Shown: one piece after another, positions 1 to 5,792 of the stretch
Layout: each line of letters begins with the position of its first letter
How positions within the stretch are numbered: the stretch's first letter is position 1
Source: an uncultured Clostridium sp.
GTDB taxonomy: Bacteria; Bacillota; Clostridia; TANB77; CAG-508
Reading direction: 5' to 3'
DNA length: 5,846 nucleotides
Assembly (NCBI GenBank): GCA_946497905.1
Contig: CAMMMI010000094.1
Location: 1 to 5,846 of the forward strand
Notes under the pieces: generated by a model
Told to the model about the DNA's origin: nothing
Database searches by the model: none
Seen by the model: only the letters and a program-made list of their open reading frames with translations
Program-made: the position numbers and the translations under genes

Positions 1-32
1 GTGCCAAAGGGGACGGGCTATTTTGACAACTA
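1..32. repeat. Possible remnant of a related GGGGACG repeat, upstream of the REPIN-like element
   Basis: This segment carries the GGGGACG word (9-15) that also occurs twice in each full arm of the adjacent element. TGCCAAA (2-8) and TTTGACA (22-28) are complementary at 6 of 7 positions, so they could form a small hairpin with GGGGACGG in its loop. GCTATTTTGACAA (17-29) recurs with one change at 105-117 inside the element. A perfect TTGACA (23-28) is followed by TTTAAT (44-49) at a short 15-base spacing; this could be a weak promoter reading into the element. The segment is cut by the window start, so its true extent is unknown. Confidence 0.35.
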
Positions 33-81
33 GGGGACGTTCCTTTAATCCCTAAAATTCGGGATAATGGGGACGGACCTT
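33..81 (+). repeat. Left arm of the REPIN-like inverted repeat
   Basis: This 49-base arm starts with GGGGACGTTCC and ends with GGGGACGGACCTT. It contains ATCCC (48-52) and GGGAT (61-65), which can fold into a 5-pair hairpin over the loop TAAAATTC. It matches the copy beginning at 5793 at 47 of 49 positions in the same orientation (differences at 41 and 46). Confidence 0.85.
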
Positions 82-110
82 GAGATTACTAAAAAATAAT
101 ACAAGCTATT

Positions 111-140
111 TTGGCAATCCTAAAGGTCCGTCCCTATTAT
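111..140 (+). promoter_or_regulatory. Candidate SigA-type promoter for fabI inside the repeat element
   Basis: TTGGCA (111-116) matches the -35 consensus at 5 of 6 positions. TATTAT (135-140) matches the -10 consensus at 5 of 6, with an 18-base spacer. The -35 lies in the element's spacer and the -10 in its right arm. Transcription would start near 147, giving a leader of about 50 bases that lacks the left arm and so cannot form the long hairpin. It is the best promoter match seen upstream of fabI, and only 28 bases separate the element from the start codon, too few for a complete promoter there. It is supported by sequence match only. Confidence 0.5.
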
Positions 141-171
141 CCCGAATTTTAGGGATTAAAGGAACGTCCCC
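123..171 (-). repeat. Right arm of the REPIN-like inverted repeat
   Basis: This is the reverse complement of the left arm except at 135, where T replaces the expected C. That change creates TATTAT (135-140) on the + strand, used below as a candidate -10 box for fabI. The arm ends in CGTCCCC (165-171), is followed by TTTT, and lies 28 bases before the fabI start codon. Confidence 0.85.
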
Positions 172-186
172 TTTTAATTTAAGAAT

Positions 187-191
187 GGAGG
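187..191 (+). promoter_or_regulatory. fabI: Ribosome binding site that fixes the fabI start
   Basis: GGAGG lies 8 bases before the ATG at 200, ideal spacing for a Firmicute. This favours that start over the in-frame ATG at 185, which has no purine-rich site before it, and over the in-frame TTG at 80, which would translate through the repeat element. Confidence 0.8.
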
Positions 192-199
192 AATTTAAA

Positions 200-970
200 A
201 TGATTTTAGAAGGTAAAAAAGTAGTAATTATGGGAGTAAGAAACAAATGGAGTATAGCATGGGGAGCTACACAATCAGCATATGAACAAGGGGCAGAAGT
301 TATATGTACATGTCCACAAGACAGTGTAGAAAAGGTAAAAGATTTAATAAAAGATATGCCAAAAGCAAGTGTATATGTATGTAATGATGTAAGCAAAGAT
401 GAAGATATAGATAAATGCTTAGAAGAAATAAAAAAGGATCACGGAAAAATAGATGGATTATTACATGCTATAGCACATGCGAATACAGAAGATTTAAGAA
501 ATGATTTTATATTTACATCAAGAGAAGGATATGCTCATGCACAAGATGTTAGTGCTTATTCTTTAGTAGCAATAGTTAGAATGGCAAAAGAAAAAGAGAT
601 GTTAAATGAAGGTGCTAGTATAGTAGCATATACATATTATGGTTCAGAAAAAGCAATAGATGGTTATAATGTAATGGGAGTTGCAAAAGCAGCTTTAGAG
701 GCAAGTATAAAATATTTAGCAAGAGATCTAGGAAAAGAAGGATATAGAATAAATGCTATTTCAGCAGGACCAATAAAAACATTGTCAGCTAAAGGAATAA
801 AAGATTTTAATTCAATTTTAGATGTAGTAGAAGAAAGAGCTCCTTTACACAGAAATGTTACTATAAAAGAAGTTGGAGATAGTACAGCATTTTTATTTAG
901 TAATATGTCTAGTGCGATAACAGGAGAGGTTATACATGTTGATAGCGGATTTTCAACAGTTGGTGTTTAG
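200..970 (+). CDS. fabI: Enoyl-[acyl-carrier-protein] reductase (FabI type)
   Basis: FabI performs the last step of each elongation cycle of type II fatty-acid synthesis, reducing enoyl-ACP with NAD(P)H in the cytoplasm. The 256-residue product has the usual length and short-chain dehydrogenase fold. The nucleotide-binding start is GVRNKWSIAWG (12-22). The FabI-type active site is Tyr146 and Tyr156-(6)-Lys163 within YNVMGVAK, the same numbering as E. coli FabI. NAISAGPIKTLSAKGIKDF follows (substrate-binding loop), and GEVIHVDSGF lies near the C-terminus. At the position of E. coli Gly93-Phe94 it has Ala92-His93; Ala is usual in Gram-positive FabI, while His in place of Phe is noteworthy. The start at 200 is chosen from its ribosome site and the family's N-terminus. 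The gene seems monocistronic: a repeat element lies just upstream and a terminator just downstream. No other fatty-acid genes or obvious regulator site are visible in the window. Confidence 0.95.
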   Translation: MILEGKKVVIMGVRNKWSIAWGATQSAYEQGAEVICTCPQDSVEKVKDLIKDMPKASVYVCNDVSKDEDIDKCLEEIKKDHGKIDGLLHAIAHANTEDLRNDFIFTSREGYAHAQDVSAYSLVAIVRMAKEKEMLNEGASIVAYTYYGSEKAIDGYNVMGVAKAALEASIKYLARDLGKEGYRINAISAGPIKTLSAKGIKDFNSILDVVEERAPLHRNVTIKEVGDSTAFLFSNMSSAITGEVIHVDSGFSTVGV

Positions 971-984
971 TAGATAATAATTAT

Positions 985-1024
985 GAAGTAAGCAGGAAAC
1001 AATAATGTTTTCTGCTTATTTCTT
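985..1024 (+). terminator. Intrinsic terminator after fabI
   Basis: GAAGTAAGCAGGAAAC (985-1000) pairs with GTTTTCTGCTTATTTC (1007-1022) across the loop AATAAT. The stem has 16 pairs, 14 Watson-Crick and 2 G-U, and its 3' side runs into a T-rich stretch ending near 1024. It starts 14 bases after the fabI stop codon and separates fabI from recJ. Confidence 0.7.
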
Positions 1025-1087
1025 ATTGTATAGCTGTGAATAATAATAACTTTTAACAAGTTTTTTAAACAAATTTATCTCAAAACC

Positions 1088-1116
1088 TTTTAAAAAAGTA
1101 AAAAATGTTATACAAT
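1088..1116 (+). promoter_or_regulatory. Weak candidate promoter for the recJ-rel unit
   Basis: TACAAT (1111-1116, 5 of 6 to the -10 consensus) lies 17 bases after TTTTAA (1088-1093, 3 of 6 to the -35 consensus). A TG at 1106-1107 could serve as an extended -10 if TATACA (1109-1114) is used instead. Another partial option is TTAACA at 1053-1058 with TATCTC 17 bases later. The stretch 1025-1130 is very AT-rich, so chance matches are likely. No riboswitch or other structured leader is recognisable between the terminator and recJ. Confidence 0.3.
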
Positions 1117-1145
1117 AGTAGAAAAATTAAATTTAGGAGAGGTAA

Positions 1146-2837
1146 ATGAGCAAAAAATGGCAAATATATGATATAAACGAAGAAAAGATAAAAGAAATAG
1201 AAAGTAAATATAAAATAAACAAATTATTAGCCACAATACTTGCAAACAGAGGAATTACAACAGAAGAAAGCATAAGGCTATTTTTAAAACCCACAAGAGA
1301 AGACTTTTATGATCCATTTCTAATAAAAGACATGGAAAAAGCGGTAGAAAGAATAATAACAGCAATCAATAAAAAAGAAAAAATAACCATCTATGGAGAT
1401 TACGACGTAGACGGAATAACAAGCATAACAGTACTAAAAAGTTTTTTAAGAGATAGAGGAATAGAAGCCGATACATACATTCCCAATAGATTAAATGAAG
1501 GATATGGGTTAAATAATTCTGCAATAGAAAAAATTAAAAGTAAAGGTTGCGAATTAATGATAACAGTAGATTGTGGTATTTCAGCAATAGATGAAGTAAA
1601 TTATGCTAACTCACTAGGAATAGAAGTAATAGTAACAGATCATCATGAGGCAGGAAATGAGATACCAGAAGCATTAGCTGTTATAGATAATAAAAGAAAA
1701 GATAGTACCTATCCTTTTAGAGAACTTGCAGGAGTAGGGGTAGTTTTTAAATTAATACAGGCACTTAGTATAAAATTAAATCTAAAAGATGAAGAATATT
1801 TAAAATATCTAGACATTGTATGTATAGGTACAATATCTGATATAGTACCATTAGTAGATGAAAATAGAGTTATAACAAAATTAGGTTTAATGCTAGTTAG
1901 ACAAACTAGAAATATAGGTCTACAAGCTGTTTTAAAATCTTCAGGATATAGTAAAATAGATTCAAATACGATATCATTTGGAGTAGCACCAAGATTAAAT
2001 GCTTGTGGAAGGATGGGAAAAGCAGATGAGGCATTAAAATTATTTTTATCAAAAAATGTAAATGAAGTAATGCAATTATCAAAAGAGTTGAACGATTTTA
2101 ATAGAGAAAGGCAGGAAAAAGAAAAAGAAATATACGAAAATGCTATAGCTCAAATAGAACAAGAACATTTAGATGAAAAAAATACTATAATATTAAAAGG
2201 GGAAAACTGGCATCATGGAGTTATAGGAATTGTATCATCAAAGATAACAGAAAAATATTTTAAACCAAGTATCTTATTAAGTTTTGAAGAAGATGGCATA
2301 GGAAAAGGATCAGGAAGAAGCATACCGGGTTTTGACTTACACGAAGCTCTAATGCAATGTCTAGATGTTATAGAAAAATTTGGTGGACATGCCATGGCAG
2401 TAGGGATAACAGTAAGAGAAGATCAGTTTGATCAATTTAAAGAAAAGTTTGAGAATATAGCAATTTCTAAACATATACAAGATATCTTACCAATAATAAA
2501 TATAGATGCAAAAATAAATTTAAGTGATATAAACAAAGAAATGGTAGAAAGTTTAAAAGAATTAGAGCCATTTGGTGAAGGTAACAAAATGCCAGTATTT
2601 GTCTTTAAAAATCTGAAAATAGATTCAATAAGAGCCTTATCAGAAGGAAAACATTTAAAACTTACATTAAAAGATGATAATACAATTGTAAGTAGTATAG
2701 GATTCAATTTAGGACATATGGCAGAAGAATATAGAATAGGAGACAAAATAGATGTAGTAGGAGTTTTGGAAATAAATTCATTTAATGGGGTAGAAAATTT
2801 ACAAATAAATATAAAAGATATAATGAAGTCTGTATAA
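1146..2837 (+). CDS. recJ: Single-stranded-DNA-specific exonuclease RecJ
   Basis: RecJ is a 5'-to-3' exonuclease on single-stranded DNA used in RecF-type recombination and in base-excision and mismatch repair. The 563-residue product has the full core order. The DHH phosphoesterase domain has YGDYDVDG (83-90), the VDCGIS aspartate (Asp142), TDHHEAG (164-170) and SDIVPLVDENR (231-241). The APRLNACGRM block is at 281-290. The DHHA1 domain has HGVIGIVSSK (357-366), GSGRS (388-392) and FGGHAMAVG (412-420). An OB-like C-terminal domain runs from about 454 and includes LEPFGEGNKMP. The metal-binding aspartates and histidines are present. A segment around 310-345 is rich in charged residues and probably helical. 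It is close in length to E. coli RecJ and lacks the extra C-terminal region of the longer Bacillus form. AGGAGAGG (1135-1142) lies just before the ATG at good spacing. rel follows after 78 bases. Confidence 0.96.
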   Translation: MSKKWQIYDINEEKIKEIESKYKINKLLATILANRGITTEESIRLFLKPTREDFYDPFLIKDMEKAVERIITAINKKEKITIYGDYDVDGITSITVLKSFLRDRGIEADTYIPNRLNEGYGLNNSAIEKIKSKGCELMITVDCGISAIDEVNYANSLGIEVIVTDHHEAGNEIPEALAVIDNKRKDSTYPFRELAGVGVVFKLIQALSIKLNLKDEEYLKYLDIVCIGTISDIVPLVDENRVITKLGLMLVRQTRNIGLQAVLKSSGYSKIDSNTISFGVAPRLNACGRMGKADEALKLFLSKNVNEVMQLSKELNDFNRERQEKEKEIYENAIAQIEQEHLDEKNTIILKGENWHHGVIGIVSSKITEKYFKPSILLSFEEDGIGKGSGRSIPGFDLHEALMQCLDVIEKFGGHAMAVGITVREDQFDQFKEKFENIAISKHIQDILPIINIDAKINLSDINKEMVESLKELEPFGEGNKMPVFVFKNLKIDSIRALSEGKHLKLTLKDDNTIVSSIGFNLGHMAEEYRIGDKIDVVGVLEINSFNGVENLQINIKDIMKSV

Positions 2838-2864
2838 TTAGAAAAATGAACTTATTTTTAAATA

Positions 2865-2894
2865 TATAAATATTCTATAATATAGCTATTTATA
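2865..2894 (+). promoter_or_regulatory. AT-rich dyad with -10-like hexamer in the recJ-rel gap
   Basis: The 78-base recJ-rel gap holds a perfect TATAAT (2876-2881) inside the odd palindrome CTATAATATAG (2875-2885). This sits within an outer perfect inverted repeat, TATAAATA (2865-2872) and TATTTATA (2887-2894). A second TATAAT lies at 2891-2896. No convincing -35 is found at 16-18 bases (TTATTT at 2852-2857 is the nearest). It could be an internal promoter or a binding site for rel, but base composition alone makes such matches likely. Confidence 0.3.
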
Positions 2895-2915
2895 ATAAAA
2901 GGGAAGTGGAAACTT

Positions 2916-5114
2916 ATGAATGAAACAAAAGAAATAACAATACAAGATGTTATAGCAAAAAGAAAAACACATTCAAGAAGAGTTGATGTTAAATTAATAT
3001 TAAGAGCATATAACTATGCAAAAAAATATCATGGAGAACAATTGAGAAAATCGGGAGAGTCATATATAGTACATCCATTAAATGTTGCATATATACTAGC
3101 AGAAATAGGATTAGATGATAGTACAATTTGTGCTGCTCTTTTGCATGATGTAGTAGAAGATACAGAAATTACAGAAGCGGATTTAAGAAAAGAATTTGGA
3201 AATGAAATATCAGATATGGTATCTGGTGTAACCAAATTAAAATTAATCCAATTTGCTTCAATACAAGAGCAACAAGCTGAAAATTATAGAAAAATGTTTT
3301 TAGCAATGGGAAAAGATATAAGAGTAATATTAATAAAATTAGCAGATAGACTTCATAATATGAGAACATTGAAATATTTAAAAAGAGATAGACAAATAGC
3401 TATATCAAAAGAAACCATGGATTTATATGCACCTTTAGCAAATAGACTGGGTCTATATTCTTTAAAATGGGAATTAGAAGACTTAGGATTTAAATATTTG
3501 TATCCAGAAGAATATCATGAATTAGTAGAAGGAATAAACAAGAAAAGAGAAGAAAGATTAAAGTTCATAGAAAAAATTATGGACAATATTAAGATACAAT
3601 TAAAAAAGCAAAAAATAGATGCAGAAGTAACAGGAAGAGCAAAACATTTATATAGTATATATAGAAAAATGAAAAGAGACAACAAGACTTTAGATCAAAT
3701 ATATGACTTATTTGCACTTAGGATATTGGTAAACTCAGTAAAAGACTGTTATGCAGCATTAGGTGTGGTTCATGAATTATATAGCCCAATGCCAGGAAGA
3801 TTTAAAGACTATATAGCAGTTCCAAAACCAAATATGTACCAATCAATTCATACAACATTATTAGGAGAAAAAGGAACACCATTTGAAGTGCAAATACGTA
3901 CATGGGATATGCATAGAATAGCTGAATTTGGTATAGCAGCACATTGGGCATACAAAGAAGCTAGCTACTTTGGAGGAAAAAAACAAGCAGTAAGAGTAGA
4001 AGAAGACAAACTAGCATGGCTTAGAGAAACACTAGAATGGCAAAAGGAAATGCAAGATCCTCAAGAATTTTTAAATACACTAAAAACAGAATTATTTGAA
4101 GATGAAGTATATGTATTTACACCAAAAGGTGCAATAAAAGTATTACCAAGAGGAGCAACTCCAATAGATTTTGCATATGCAATACATGCAGAAATAGGCC
4201 ATCATATGACAGGGTGTAAAATAAATAGTAAAATGATGCCAATAATTACACCATTACAAAGTGGAGACATTATAGAGATAATAACATCAGACAATTCAAA
4301 AGGTCCAAGTAGGGATTGGCTAAAATTTGTAAAAAGTAGTAGTGCTAAAAATAAAATTCAAAGTTGGTTCAAAAAAGAACAAAAAGCAGAAAATATAGAA
4401 AAAGGAAAAGAATTAATAGAAAAAGAACTAAAGAGGATAGGCTTTTCACACAGTGATTTATTTAAAAATGAATATGTAGAGCCAATGATGGAAAAATATA
4501 AATATAAAAATATCGAAGAAATGTACTCAGCAGTAGGATTTGGTACGAATTCAGCAGTAAAAGTTATAGCAAGAATGCTACAAGAATACAGGAAAGAACA
4601 TCAAGAAGAAAACATAGAAGAAAAAATTGCACAACTTGCTAAAGAAAGGCAAAAGAAAGTAAAACCATCAAGTTCAGGAATAGTAGTAAAAGGAATTGAT
4701 AATTGTTTGGTAAAACTATCAAAATGTTGTAATCCACTTCCAGGAGATGAAATAATAGGGTATATTACTAGAGGAAGAGGAGTATCAGTTCATAGAAAAG
4801 ATTGTGTAAATGTAAAAGATTTATTAACAGAAGAAAATAGAATGATAGATGTAGAATGGTATAATCAACAAAAGGCCTCATACCAAGTAGATGTAGAAAT
4901 ATATTCAAATGATAGAACAGGACTATTATTAGATATATTAAAACAAATAGAAACAACAAAAGCTAAAATTATGGGTGTAAATACCAAAACAACAAAAGAA
5001 AGAATAGCAATTATTGAATTAACAATAGAAGTAGAAAATTTAGAAGAATTAAATAAAGTATTAAAGCTAATAAGAAAAGTAGACAGTGTATATGAAGTAA
5101 AAAGAAAAAAATAA
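2916..5114 (+). CDS. relA: Bifunctional (p)ppGpp synthetase/hydrolase (Rel/RSH)
   Basis: Rel makes (p)ppGpp from ATP and GDP or GTP when uncharged tRNA stalls ribosomes, and degrades it otherwise, controlling the stringent response. The 732-residue length and domain order are typical of long RSH proteins. The HD hydrolase domain (about 30-155) has His53, LLHDVVEDT (75-83 with His77-Asp78, Glu81-Asp82) and KLADRLHNMR (141-150), all intact. The synthetase domain (about 240-350) has YSIYRKMKR, Asp264, RFKD (295-298), YQSIHTT (308-314) and FEVQIRT (323-329). The basic RFKD motif is the type found in bifunctional Rel rather than synthesis-only RelA. A TGS domain (about 397-458) and helical region follow. 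Next is a zinc-finger-like RIS segment (Cys604-Cys605, His626, Cys630), then a C-terminal ACT domain (about 656-730). The ribosome site is weak or atypical (GGGAAGTGG, 2901-2909). The next gene starts 30 bases after the stop, suggesting co-transcription. Confidence 0.96.
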   Translation: MNETKEITIQDVIAKRKTHSRRVDVKLILRAYNYAKKYHGEQLRKSGESYIVHPLNVAYILAEIGLDDSTICAALLHDVVEDTEITEADLRKEFGNEISDMVSGVTKLKLIQFASIQEQQAENYRKMFLAMGKDIRVILIKLADRLHNMRTLKYLKRDRQIAISKETMDLYAPLANRLGLYSLKWELEDLGFKYLYPEEYHELVEGINKKREERLKFIEKIMDNIKIQLKKQKIDAEVTGRAKHLYSIYRKMKRDNKTLDQIYDLFALRILVNSVKDCYAALGVVHELYSPMPGRFKDYIAVPKPNMYQSIHTTLLGEKGTPFEVQIRTWDMHRIAEFGIAAHWAYKEASYFGGKKQAVRVEEDKLAWLRETLEWQKEMQDPQEFLNTLKTELFEDEVYVFTPKGAIKVLPRGATPIDFAYAIHAEIGHHMTGCKINSKMMPIITPLQSGDIIEIITSDNSKGPSRDWLKFVKSSSAKNKIQSWFKKEQKAENIEKGKELIEKELKRIGFSHSDLFKNEYVEPMMEKYKYKNIEEMYSAVGFGTNSAVKVIARMLQEYRKEHQEENIEEKIAQLAKERQKKVKPSSSGIVVKGIDNCLVKLSKCCNPLPGDEIIGYITRGRGVSVHRKDCVNVKDLLTEENRMIDVEWYNQQKASYQVDVEIYSNDRTGLLLDILKQIETTKAKIMGVNTKTTKERIAIIELTIEVENLEELNKVLKLIRKVDSVYEVKRKK

Positions 5115-5130
5115 TACAAAGGAAGTATGG

Positions 5131-5141
5131 AAGGAAAGGGG
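5131..5141 (+). promoter_or_regulatory. Ribosome binding site favouring the 5145 start of the hydrolase
   Basis: The run AAGGAAAGGGG precedes the ATG at 5145 by 3 bases, with its AAGGAAAGG core 5 bases away. The in-frame ATG at 5127 has only AGGAAG (5120-5125) one base before it, which is too close. Starting at 5145 also gives the short N-terminal strand, MILKELKI, expected of this family. Confidence 0.6.
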
Positions 5142-5144
5142 AAA

Positions 5145-5792
5145 ATGATTTTAAAAGAATTAAAAATTGATACCTGGATAGGAGATCCAACAAATTGCTA
5201 TATAATATTAGATGAAGAAAGTAAAGAAATAATGGTAATTGACCCAGCAGGAGAAGTAGAGAAAATAGAAGAAATGATAAATATATTAAGTGGAAAATTA
5301 AAATATATATATTTAACACATTGCCATGGAGACCACATTGCAGGAGTAAATGAACTAAAAAAAAGATGTGGAGGAAAAATATTAATACACAGATTTGATA
5401 GCGAAGGATTAAACAATCCAGAAATAAATCTTTGTCCATATATAGGAATGGGAAACATAGAATTAGAAGCAGACTCTAGAATAGATGATAATGACCTAAT
5501 TCATTTAGGAAATTTAGAATTTAAAGTAATACATACACCAGGTCATACAAAAGGAGGAACAAGCCTTTATTGTGAAAAAGAAAAATGTTTATTCTCAGGA
5601 GATACCTTATTTAGAGGAACTTGGGGTAGAACAGATTTACCCACTTCTAATATAGAAGAGATTATGGATTCGATAGCAAATAAACTCATGAAATTACCTG
5701 ATGAAACAATCGTGTATCCAGGACATGGAAAAATAACAATGATAAAAGAAGAAAAGCCAATATATTTAGAATTGAAACCAAAATTATATTAA
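5145..5792 (+). CDS. Metallo-beta-lactamase-fold hydrolase, glyoxalase II-like (YqgX-type)
   Basis: This 215-residue protein has the complete metal-binding set of the glyoxalase II-like branch. THCHGDH (58-64) supplies His59, His61, Asp63 and His64. HTPGHTKGG (130-138) supplies His134, SGDTLFRGTWGRTDLP (151-166) supplies Asp153, and YPGHG (191-195) supplies His194. The NCYI and VIDPAGE strands near the N-terminus are also typical. It is the single-domain form without the C-terminal substrate domain of true glyoxalase II, so the natural substrate (a thioester or other hydrolysable ester) cannot be told from sequence. No signal peptide or membrane segment is seen; it should be cytoplasmic. It follows rel by 30 bases (12 if the weaker start at 5127 is used). 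An MBL-fold gene after rel is a common Firmicutes arrangement. Its TAA stop is directly followed by a repeat arm, with no native 3' spacer. The C-terminus (EEKPIYLELKPKLY) looks complete. Confidence 0.88.
   Translation: MILKELKIDTWIGDPTNCYIILDEESKEIMVIDPAGEVEKIEEMINILSGKLKYIYLTHCHGDHIAGVNELKKRCGGKILIHRFDSEGLNNPEINLCPYIGMGNIELEADSRIDDNDLIHLGNLEFKVIHTPGHTKGGTSLYCEKEKCLFSGDTLFRGTWGRTDLPTSNIEEIMDSIANKLMKLPDETIVYPGHGKITMIKEEKPIYLELKPKLY

Larger units (their letters stand above)
33..171. mobile_element. REPIN-like palindromic element (REP doublet, non-autonomous)
   Basis: Two 49-base arms (33-81 and 123-171) are reverse complements at 48 of 49 positions and flank a 41-base AT-rich spacer (82-122). 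The single difference (G69 against T135) would still pair as G-U, so an RNA copy could form an unbroken 49-pair stem. Each arm holds two GGGGACG-type words 36 bases apart and a small internal hairpin (ATCCC, 8-base loop, GGGAT). The arms are 49% GC and stand out from the AT-rich surroundings. No target-site duplication is visible, which fits single-strand Y1/RAYT-type mobilisation better than DDE transposition. No transposase is encoded here, so movement would need one in trans. The stem is followed directly by TTTT (172-175), so it could act as a terminator for transcription entering from the left. Assignment to the REPIN class is inference from architecture; the inverted repeat itself is seen directly. 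Confidence 0.75.

Noticed and set aside
23..49. Promoter TTGACA / TTTAAT upstream of and into the left arm
   Set aside because: The -35 is perfect, but the 15-base spacer is short, and the transcript would carry both arms and meet the hairpin plus TTTT before fabI. It is kept only as a minor possibility.
67..99. Tiny open frame from the ATG within the left arm (10 codons)
   Set aside because: It is too short, has no clear ribosome site and lies in the repeat hairpin; nothing supports translation.
33..171. CRISPR array or riboswitch at the window start
   Set aside because: There are only two arms here, in inverted rather than direct orientation, with no regular spacers. No known riboswitch core is recognisable; a REP-type inverted repeat explains the structure better.
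80..199. N-terminal extension of fabI from the TTG at 80 (40 extra residues)
   Set aside because: The extension is translated from the repeat arm and spacer, is unlike any FabI N-terminus, and is bypassed by a strong GGAGG correctly spaced before the ATG at 200.
106..396. 96-residue minus-strand open frame over the fabI start
   Set aside because: It runs opposite to fabI and through the repeat arm, has no recognisable domain, and is best explained as a shadow of the fabI reading frame.
4865..5119. Minus-strand open frame opposite the rel ACT domain that looks like a hydrophobic membrane protein
   Set aside because: Its hydrophobicity is a by-product of antisense reading of A-rich codons. 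The + strand here encodes the intact ACT domain.
5127..5144. Earlier start for the hydrolase at 5127
   Set aside because: Its only purine-rich site sits one base from the ATG. The ATG at 5145 has a better site and matches the family's short N-terminus. The six extra residues cannot be excluded outright.
5011..5439. 142-residue minus-strand open frame opposite rel and the hydrolase
   Set aside because: It is a low-complexity Leu/Ile/Phe-rich translation typical of the antisense of Lys/Glu-rich AT-biased genes, and it overlaps two well-supported genes.
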